Shown: positions 1 to 5,014 of the stretch, one piece after another
Numbering within the stretch: the first letter of the stretch is position 1
Layout: each line of letters opens with the position of its first letter
Origin: an uncultured bacterium
GTDB taxonomy: Bacteria; Cyanobacteriota; Vampirovibrionia; Gastranaerophilales; Gastranaerophilaceae
Direction: 5' to 3'
Length of the DNA: 5,787 nt
Assembly: GCA_949288685.1 (NCBI GenBank)
Contig: CASELB010000144.1
Location: forward strand, 1 to 5,787
Notes under the pieces: generated by a model
The model's database searches: none
Told to the model about the DNA's origin: nothing
Seen by the model: only the letters and a program-made list of their open reading frames with translations
Position numbers and translations under genes: made by a program

Positions 1-275
1 AAGTATTTGTAAGAATTATTGAAGGTAACAAAGAAAGAGTACAGGCGTTTGAAGGTACTATTATTAAGGAACACGGTTCCGGTATCAACAAAACCATTAC
101 TGTCAGAAAAGTATTCCAAGGTGTTGGCGTTGAACGTGTATTCTTAGTATACTCTCCGCGTATTGAAAAGATTAATGTTTTAAGACGCGGTGATGTTAGA
201 CGTTCAAAACTTTACTACCTGAGAGAACGCTCAGGCAAAGCTACTCGTATTAAGGAAAAAATTGAAAAAAGATAA
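1..275 (+). CDS. rplS: 50S ribosomal protein L19, C-terminal part (5' end outside window)
   Basis: Structural protein of the large ribosomal subunit, located near the interface with the 30S subunit. The frame opens at base 3 and gives 90 residues before the TAA at 273-275. L19 is usually about 115-120 residues, so roughly the first quarter lies upstream of the window. Family signatures are clear: EGNKERVQAFEGTII, a GINKTITVRK strand, then GVGVERVFLVYSPRI and the basic RRGDVRRSKLYYLRERSGKATR end. The 'FQGVGVERVFL...SPRI' wording is what I remember from cyanobacterial L19 rather than from Bacillus-type L19 (which has 'GVGVERTFPVHTPKI'). Its last codons contain the ribosome binding site and start codon of the GTPase gene that follows, with a 14-base overlap. 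The reading frame is intact with no oddity. Confidence 0.97.
   Translation, partial: VFVRIIEGNKERVQAFEGTIIKEHGSGINKTITVRKVFQGVGVERVFLVYSPRIEKINVLRRGDVRRSKLYYLRERSGKATRIKEKIEKR
252..256 (+). promoter_or_regulatory. Ribosome binding site of rbgA, inside rplS
   Basis: AAGGA lies 5 bases upstream of the TTG at 262 and is read at the same time as Lys/Glu codons of rplS. It supports the TTG start and implies that ribosomes finishing rplS can re-initiate on the GTPase gene. Confidence 0.6.
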
Positions 276-1122
276 GTCACATATTCACTGGTATCCCGGG
301 CATATTGCTAAGGCTGAACGCCAATTAAAAGAACAGCTTAAATTAATTGATGTTGTTATAGAAGTCTTAGATGCCAGAATACCTTTAAGCAGTGCTTATA
401 ACAACATAAAGAAACTTCTGGGAGACAAACCGAGGTTTCTTTTGTTAAATAAGTCTGATTTAGTTTTGCATCATGAAATTAAGGAATGGATTGAGTACCT
501 TAAACTTGAAACCGGATGTAAAGTCCTTTTAAGCGATGGTAAAAACTCATTTAATTTCAATAAAATTATTGATACGGCTGTAGCTCTTGCGGAACCGAAA
601 ATTCAGGCATTGATGGCAAAAGGTCTTTTACGTCGCCCTGCGCGTGTAATGGTTTGCGGGATGCCGAATGTGGGTAAGTCCAGTATAATAAACAGGCTTA
701 CACGTTCATCAAAAACAAAAACAGGAGCAAAAGCCGGAGTTACACGTCAGCAGCAATGGGTGAGAATTAACCCGAAGTTGGAACTTCTTGATACTCCGGG
801 TATTATTCCGACCCGTCAGGATAACCAGGAGGCGGCTTCTAAACTTGCTATGGTTAATTCTGTATCTGAAAACGCTTATACTGCCGAGTTTGTTGCGCGT
901 GAACTTCTGGAAATCTTAGATAGAAAGTATTTGGATGATGTAAGAGTGTATTATAAACTTGACGCGCCTCCGACTCTGGAGAATATTGCACTTTCAAGAA
1001 ACTGGATAAAGTCTTCTGCCGAGCCGGATATTGAACGGACTGCAAATTATGTTTTAAAATCTTTTAGAGATGGCGATATCGGTAAATTTATTCTGGATGA
1101 TATTCCGAATAATTGTGATTAG
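262..1122 (+). CDS. rbgA: Ribosome assembly GTPase RbgA/YlqF (circularly permuted)
   Basis: GTPase of the YlqF/YawG family. In Bacillus it binds the immature large subunit and is needed for late 50S maturation. The 286 residues match the usual family length of about 280. The GTPase motifs occur in the permuted order G4-G1-G2-G3 that defines the family: NKSD at residues 63-66, the P-loop GMPNVGKSS at 133-141, the G2 Thr at 161 (GVTR), and DTPG at 177-180. The N-terminal WYPGHIAKA (10-18) contains His14, equivalent to the histidine (H9 in B. subtilis) implicated in GTP hydrolysis. A helical C-terminal domain follows from about residue 205. The start must be the TTG at 262: the conserved WYPGH begins only ten codons in, and the first in-frame Met is residue 118, beyond G4. 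The gene overlaps rplS by 14 bases, a pairing also known from Bacillus (rplS-ylqF). The 'PTRQDNQEAASKLA' stretch after G3 recalls the cyanobacterial subgroup. Confidence 0.95.
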   Translation: MKKDKSHIHWYPGHIAKAERQLKEQLKLIDVVIEVLDARIPLSSAYNNIKKLLGDKPRFLLLNKSDLVLHHEIKEWIEYLKLETGCKVLLSDGKNSFNFNKIIDTAVALAEPKIQALMAKGLLRRPARVMVCGMPNVGKSSIINRLTRSSKTKTGAKAGVTRQQQWVRINPKLELLDTPGIIPTRQDNQEAASKLAMVNSVSENAYTAEFVARELLEILDRKYLDDVRVYYKLDAPPTLENIALSRNWIKSSAEPDIERTANYVLKSFRDGDIGKFILDDIPNNCD

Positions 1123-1180
1123 TCTTATAATTGATAAAAAATTACGTAATAACGCTCAAAATAGCCCTATAAATTGTTTT

Positions 1181-1208
1181 TTGCATAAAAATCCTATAAG
1201 TATATGAT
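1181..1208 (+). promoter_or_regulatory. Candidate housekeeping (sigma70/SigA-type) promoter for the flagellar cluster
   Basis: TTGCAT (1181-1186) and TATGAT (1203-1208), separated by 16 bases, resemble the -35 and -10 elements TTGACA/TATAAT. They lie in the only sizeable gap of the window, about 65 bases before the fliJ start. Transcription would begin near 1214-1216. I found no convincing sigma28 or sigma54 promoter in the gap. Because the gap is strongly AT-rich, chance matches of this quality are possible. Confidence 0.4.
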
Positions 1209-1241
1209 GTATATCATGTATAAATAATGTAAACTTCCTAC

Positions 1242-1256
1242 TGTAGTACATCTACA
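1242..1256 (+). repeat. Small inverted repeat in the fliJ leader
   Basis: TGTAG and CTACA form a 5-bp stem around the loop TACAT, ending 8 bases before the fliJ ribosome binding site. It would lie in the mRNA leader if the candidate promoter at 1181-1208 is real. It has no U-tract after it, so it is not an intrinsic terminator. It could be an operator half-site pair or a leader hairpin, or chance. Confidence 0.3.
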
Positions 1257-1264
1257 CTTGGTGA

Positions 1265-1270
1265 AGAGGT
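1265..1270 (+). promoter_or_regulatory. Ribosome binding site of fliJ
   Basis: AGAGG within AAGAGGT sits about 5 bases upstream of the TTG at 1275. It decides in favour of the TTG start, which also places the family-typical KFKFRLE motif at the N terminus. Confidence 0.6.
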
Positions 1271-1274
1271 AAAG

Positions 1275-1718
1275 TTGAAGAAATTTAAATTCCGGCTGGA
1301 AGTTGTATTAAACATGCGCCGGCAGGAACTGGAAAAAAAACAGCAGGAAATGGCTGAAATAATTAAAGTTATTGAAGAACAGCAAGCGAAGCTCAATTCA
1401 ATACTTGATGAACGTTCCAGAACGGATTTGAATTTAGAAACGCTGATGAATTCCGAGTCAATAGATGTAGTTATGATTAACGGGCACAGGAATTATTCAC
1501 TTAAACTCGTTAATGACGCAAAGAACCAGGAAGCGGTTATCAATCGGGCAAAACAGCTTTTGGAACACAAAAAACAAGAGGTACAGGAAGCGTATAAAAA
1601 GGTTAAAATCCTCGAAAAGCTGAAAGAAAAACAGGAAAAACAATATATGACAAATATTGAGACTGTTCTGGCAAAAGAGATTGATGATATAGCTGTAACA
1701 AGGTATAAAGCAGGTTAA
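1275..1718 (+). CDS. fliJ: Flagellar export protein FliJ (ATPase-associated coiled coil)
   Basis: FliJ is the cytoplasmic stalk of the flagellar type III export apparatus. In Salmonella it inserts into the FliI ATPase hexamer like the gamma subunit of F1, contacts the export gate FlhA and recycles chaperones. The 147-residue product has the family's typical length. It opens with KKFKFRLEVVLNMRRQELEK, the usual FliJ N-terminal pattern (F-x-FRLE-x-VL). The rest is an uninterrupted, highly charged Lys/Glu/Gln-rich helix-former with heptad-like hydrophobics, consistent with the antiparallel coiled coil. There is no signal peptide or membrane segment. It starts with TTG; the first internal Met (residue 14) would remove the conserved motif. 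The gene is first in the flagellar run, and fliK begins 2 bases after its stop codon. The usual upstream partner fliI is absent here. Sequence conservation in FliJ is low, so the call rests on the N-terminal motif, coiled-coil character and context. Confidence 0.88.
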   Translation: MKKFKFRLEVVLNMRRQELEKKQQEMAEIIKVIEEQQAKLNSILDERSRTDLNLETLMNSESIDVVMINGHRNYSLKLVNDAKNQEAVINRAKQLLEHKKQEVQEAYKKVKILEKLKEKQEKQYMTNIETVLAKEIDDIAVTRYKAG

Positions 1719-1720
1719 AT

Positions 1721-4327
1721 ATGGTAAAAGAACTTGTAATGGACAATATGTACAAAACAGGGCTGCTCTCCGAAAATACAGGAAGAGCAGATAAACTTGC
1801 GTATACTTCTAATGATTTTCAGAATATTTTTGCGGATAAGAGCGATACACAATTCAGTACAGAGAGAAAAACAGATATTGCAGAAGTAAGATTTCAAAAT
1901 GATAAGGTAAGTACTAATTCAACAACCAGAACACCAATAACAACCCCTGATAAAACTTCTGCAGACCGTGCTGGCATGAGTGAGACTGCAGTTAATAATC
2001 CTGAGAATGACGGATATTCTTTTACTGTTAGAGACTCTTTGAATGCGGAAGACAGTGTATCGGAAAACACCGGTAGTGAAGAAATATCTGAAGAAACTTC
2101 CGTAAATACAGATACAGTTAAAGAGTCGGAAATTAAAGAAGATGATGTAACTGTTGAAGAGGAAACAATTGATTCTGCTTTAAATGACAGCGGGAAAGAC
2201 GGGACATCAAATACTGCTTCAAAAGAAGAAGATGAACCCCGGTACGGTAAAGATAAAATAGTTCTTATACAGCCCGAACCCGGTATAACTATTAATCAAA
2301 CTCCTTTAGAGGGTATTGTTTCAGATATATCATCCCTGCAGGAAGAAACAGAATTAATGCCTGCGGATGTTGATACGGTTTCTGATGTTGAAACTGTTGA
2401 TATAAAAAATAATTTGCCGGAGTCTGAACAGGTGATTTCTGACAGTGTAATAGAAATTGATAACTCAGAGTCTGTCGCGAAACTTCCTGATGCTGTATTA
2501 CAAGAAACTCCGGATACTGAAAATGCGGATGCTGATATAAAAAATAATGTTAAAACGGAGACCGTTAAATCAAATAGTAATGTAATTCAGCCTGCAGCGG
2601 ACGAAGTTGCATCAGTACAAACACAGGTGCAGGATGTTGATACGGATATTGATACTTTGCTAACGGAAACAGAAATAAAAGATGATAGCAAAACAAACAT
2701 GGATATTGCTCCGGATACAAGTATAAAAACGGATGAACAAACAGATACAACAGTCAAAACGACAGATGAAAGTGTAAATCTTTCAACTGATGAAGGTTGG
2801 CAAATTTTAGACGAATCCGAGCAGTATGAATATACAGGAACAATTGCTGATAATTTAAATGAAGATGATACTTCTTCAATGTCTAAGACTACCGTTGTTG
2901 ATACGGAAATTCAGGAAGATAATACAGAAGAGCCTGTTATTTCTAAAGATTTTCAAATGACTGATATGGCGGAAACAGATATAGTAAAAACCGATGATAA
3001 AACAGTTTTTAAAGATACAGATTTAAAAACATCAGATGATGCAGGTTTAAAAATATTAGAAAATATTTCTGATAATGAAATACCTGCAGATATTAAAGTG
3101 ACAAAAGAATTAAAAAATGATGATATAAAAACCGGAAATGAAGAAACCGAAAAAAATGTTTCCGAACTGATTAACGACACCGATGAAACCATTTCATCCA
3201 AAGAGGTTGCAGAAACTGACTCTGACGAAGAAACAGTTAATGTAAAAACATCCTCAATAGATACTGATGTTGATATTGAGACAAATAAAGAAGAGAAAAA
3301 ATCTGATAGTGTAAAAGTACAAACGGATGATGAAGAAACTGTTGATGTAAAACTTGAAACAGACACAGATACAGAATTTAATGATAACAATTATAACACT
3401 GAAAGCGACGCGGAGCTTTATCAATCTGCAGATAACCTTCAGGAAGATAATATAGATTTAACACTGCAAGAGAGAACGCGTCTTGCTTATGTGGATATGA
3501 TAGATAACAATACCGATACAAATACGGAAGATGTTATCGCACAGCTTGAAGTTAAATTTGACAGTAAGGCGACTGTTGAGCAGGGCTTGTCTGCCAAGCA
3601 GGAAGAACCTGTAATTGAAACCGGCGATACTGTTAATTATTCTGATATTGATGCGGATGTTGATATTCAGGCAGATACAAAGCTCCGTGCGACATCATTA
3701 GAGGATGTTGTTGATGAAAAAGTTGCAGACGATTTGAATATAACTTTAAAAGGCAACAGTTCAACATCCGGAGATGTTTATGGAGGTACAAATTCTACAA
3801 CGGAACAGTTGATAAGATATTCAATAGAAGGTGAAACCGGATTTGAAGGTAAATTTGCCGGTGTCGTGCGTCAGGGCGCGCAGAGTCAGACGGCAAGTGC
3901 AGCCAATCTGTCATCCAAAGAAATTTTGGCACAAATAAATGAAAAGTTAACGTCATTCAATTTCCGCCCGGGTGCTAAGCTCACAATGCAGTTAAGTCCT
4001 GAAAATCTTGGAACGGTTGAAATTAAATTAACAAATACGCTTGACGGTATACGTGCGGAAATGACAGCAACATCTGATGATGCGGGTAACGCTTTAAATA
4101 AACATATAGATGATTTGCGTGACACGTTACAAAAATACGGTGTACGGTTGGATAGGGTGACTGTTTCAACAAATCCGTCCCAGCAGTCCGGCGCGCAGCA
4201 GGATTATACCGAGCAGCAGGGAAATTCACAAAAGCAGCAGCATGAACAGAAACATCAACAAAAAGAAAGTGCTGCACAAAAGTTTGAAGATATGGTAAGT
4301 TCGTTTTTTGAAGAAAACAAGGAGTAG
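1721..4327 (+). CDS. fliK: Flagellar hook-length control protein FliK, unusually long and acidic
   Basis: FliK is secreted through the flagellar export channel during hook growth, measures hook length, and its C-terminal domain switches FlhB from rod/hook to filament substrates. The conserved C-terminal FliK/Flg_hook domain is clear at about residues 730-820: FNFRPGAKLTMQLSPENLG (746-764), then TVEIKL and an IRAEM strand, and a helix with HIDDLRDTLQKYGVRLDRVTV. This LxPxxLGxVxIxL-type core is diagnostic. A Gln/His/Lys-rich tail (about 820-855) and a short acidic end follow. Residues 1-90 are polar and probably hold the export signal. Residues 90-680 are low-complexity Asp/Glu/Thr/Ser/Val sequence. 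I see no cysteine and a single tryptophan (W360), as expected for an unfolded export substrate. The 868 residues compare with 405 in Salmonella. The ATG at 1721 has a weak AGG 6 bases upstream; M7 (1739) is an alternative without a better site. The gene is tightly coupled to fliJ and followed 12 bases later by flgD. Confidence 0.93.
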   Translation: MVKELVMDNMYKTGLLSENTGRADKLAYTSNDFQNIFADKSDTQFSTERKTDIAEVRFQNDKVSTNSTTRTPITTPDKTSADRAGMSETAVNNPENDGYSFTVRDSLNAEDSVSENTGSEEISEETSVNTDTVKESEIKEDDVTVEEETIDSALNDSGKDGTSNTASKEEDEPRYGKDKIVLIQPEPGITINQTPLEGIVSDISSLQEETELMPADVDTVSDVETVDIKNNLPESEQVISDSVIEIDNSESVAKLPDAVLQETPDTENADADIKNNVKTETVKSNSNVIQPAADEVASVQTQVQDVDTDIDTLLTETEIKDDSKTNMDIAPDTSIKTDEQTDTTVKTTDESVNLSTDEGWQILDESEQYEYTGTIADNLNEDDTSSMSKTTVVDTEIQEDNTEEPVISKDFQMTDMAETDIVKTDDKTVFKDTDLKTSDDAGLKILENISDNEIPADIKVTKELKNDDIKTGNEETEKNVSELINDTDETISSKEVAETDSDEETVNVKTSSIDTDVDIETNKEEKKSDSVKVQTDDEETVDVKLETDTDTEFNDNNYNTESDAELYQSADNLQEDNIDLTLQERTRLAYVDMIDNNTDTNTEDVIAQLEVKFDSKATVEQGLSAKQEEPVIETGDTVNYSDIDADVDIQADTKLRATSLEDVVDEKVADDLNITLKGNSSTSGDVYGGTNSTTEQLIRYSIEGETGFEGKFAGVVRQGAQSQTASAANLSSKEILAQINEKLTSFNFRPGAKLTMQLSPENLGTVEIKLTNTLDGIRAEMTATSDDAGNALNKHIDDLRDTLQKYGVRLDRVTVSTNPSQQSGAQQDYTEQQGNSQKQQHEQKHQQKESAAQKFEDMVSSFFEENKE
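1988..3760 (+). other. Acidic low-complexity ruler segment of FliK with degenerate repeats
   Basis: This stretch encodes about residues 90-680 of FliK. It is dominated by Asp, Glu, Thr, Ser, Val and Ile, with few aromatics and little proline. Recurring but diverged words include DEETV[ND]VK (502-509 and 537-544), DIKNN (227-231 and 272-276), and runs with Asp at every second residue (305-311, 514-518, 642-648). A less biased island with LTLQERTRLAYVDMI occurs from about residue 580. The pattern suggests growth by duplication and drift of short units in a region selected for length and disorder rather than fold. That interpretation is inference. Confidence 0.75.
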
Positions 4328-4331
4328 GAGG
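4326..4331 (+). promoter_or_regulatory. Strong ribosome binding site of flgD overlapping the fliK stop codon
   Basis: AGGAGG begins with the last two bases of the fliK TAG stop and sits 8 bases before the flgD ATG. A near-consensus site placed on the stop codon points to translational coupling of hook-cap to ruler synthesis. Confidence 0.85.
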
Positions 4332-4339
4332 AGAATATT

Positions 4340-4975
4340 ATGTCAATGGTAACTGATCAGATAACAAATTTGCAGAACCAATCGGAGATGTATAAAGCAA
4401 ATAATTCAACCACAACTTCCAATGAGGTTGAATCAGATTATACAATGTTTTTGACGTTAATGCTTAAACAGTTAGAAAATCAGGATCCTACAGAACCAAT
4501 GGATAATAGCGAATGGTTGTCACAACTGGCGCAGTATTCCTCATTGGAACAGATGACACAGATGAATTCTAACATGGAAGATATTATGACAGGTTTGGAC
4601 GGTATTTCATCAAGTGTCGGAACAAACGCTGTAATTACACAAACACTGTCGCTTGTTGGTAAGGAAGTAACAATAGAATACTCTGAAACAATAAAAGATG
4701 AAAATGGCGAACCGGTACTAAATGAAGACGGTACAGCGCAAACAGAAGATAAAACGGTGAGCGGAGTCGTTACGGAAGCAAAGTTTGACGGTGGTATCGG
4801 TTATGTTAAAGTCGGGGATGAATATTATTCAATCTCCAACGTAACATCAATTCGCGAACCGGCAGAAACAGTTGAAACAGCAGCTTCAGAGGCTGTTGAT
4901 GCGGCAGCAGCAGTTTATAGCGCTCAGCAAAAACAGCGTTCAACTGCAAGTATAATAAACGGTATTTTAAAATAA
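4340..4975 (+). CDS. flgD: Flagellar hook cap/scaffold protein FlgD
   Basis: FlgD is exported to the tip of the growing hook, where a cap complex guides FlgE polymerisation and is later discarded. The N-terminal FlgD signature is near-canonical: FLTLMLKQLENQDPTEPMD (37-55), then LSQLAQYSSLEQM (60-72). The second half (about 103-172) matches the FlgD Tudor-like beta domain: LVGKEVTIEY, SGVVTEAKF, YVKVGDEYYSISNVTSI. Between its first two strands sits an acidic hairpin-like stretch (about 118-139, containing DENGEPVLNEDG). The chain ends in an Ala/Glu-rich helix-forming tail (175-211) with AAAAVYSAQQKQR. At 211 residues it is on the short side, and I see no separate Fn3/Ig-like FlgD domain after the Tudor-like part. 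The ATG is fixed by the strong AGGAGG. The neighbouring fliK and flgE confirm the assignment. Confidence 0.95.
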   Translation: MSMVTDQITNLQNQSEMYKANNSTTTSNEVESDYTMFLTLMLKQLENQDPTEPMDNSEWLSQLAQYSSLEQMTQMNSNMEDIMTGLDGISSSVGTNAVITQTLSLVGKEVTIEYSETIKDENGEPVLNEDGTAQTEDKTVSGVVTEAKFDGGIGYVKVGDEYYSISNVTSIREPAETVETAASEAVDAAAAVYSAQQKQRSTASIINGILK

Positions 4976-4998
4976 AACAATAATAAATGAGCAAATTC

Positions 4999-5008
4999 GG
5001 AGGAGGAG
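4999..5008 (+). promoter_or_regulatory. Strong ribosome binding site of flgE
   Basis: GGAGGAGGAG lies in the 39-base flgD-flgE gap, its AGGAGG at 5001-5006 being 8 bases before the ATG at 5015. This is the most extended Shine-Dalgarno in the window, fitting the need for many hook subunits per flagellum. Confidence 0.85.
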
Positions 5009-5014
5009 AAAAGA

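Noticed and set aside
854..1045. 63-residue - strand open frame within rbgA
   Set aside because: Shadow of the RbgA C-terminal domain, with no motif and no supporting neighbours.
1148..1172. Possible sigma28 (FliA-type) promoter, because GCCCTATAA resembles GCCGATAA
   Set aside because: It carries an extra base in the -10 element, and no TAAA-type -35 element occurs at the right spacing.
1161..1183. T6 run after rbgA as an intrinsic terminator
   Set aside because: No GC-rich stem precedes the T run.
1171..1187. Possible sigma54 promoter because of TTGCA at 1181-1185
   Set aside because: The required GG at the -24 position is absent; those positions read AA.
1204..1227. Tiny open frame MMYIMYK in the intergenic gap
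   Set aside because: It has no ribosome binding site and overlaps the candidate -10 element and start point, so it is unlikely to be translated.
2953..3390. 145-residue open frame on the - strand, Ser/Val/Thr-rich
   Set aside because: It is antisense to the low-complexity part of fliK. The Ser/Val/Phe composition is what the complement of Asp/Glu/Thr codons gives; it has no family motif, and the + strand frame is continuous with a recognisable FliK domain.
1820..3760. Acidic Asp-alternating segment as a separate calcium-binding or adhesin domain
   Set aside because: The DxDxD runs lack the glycine and spacing of EF-hand, dockerin or RTX loops, and the segment is continuous with a FliK C terminus.
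3886..4277. Two - strand open frames opposite the conserved FliK C-terminal domain
   Set aside because: They overlap the strongly conserved FliK switch domain, have no recognisable motif, and no operon context on that strand.
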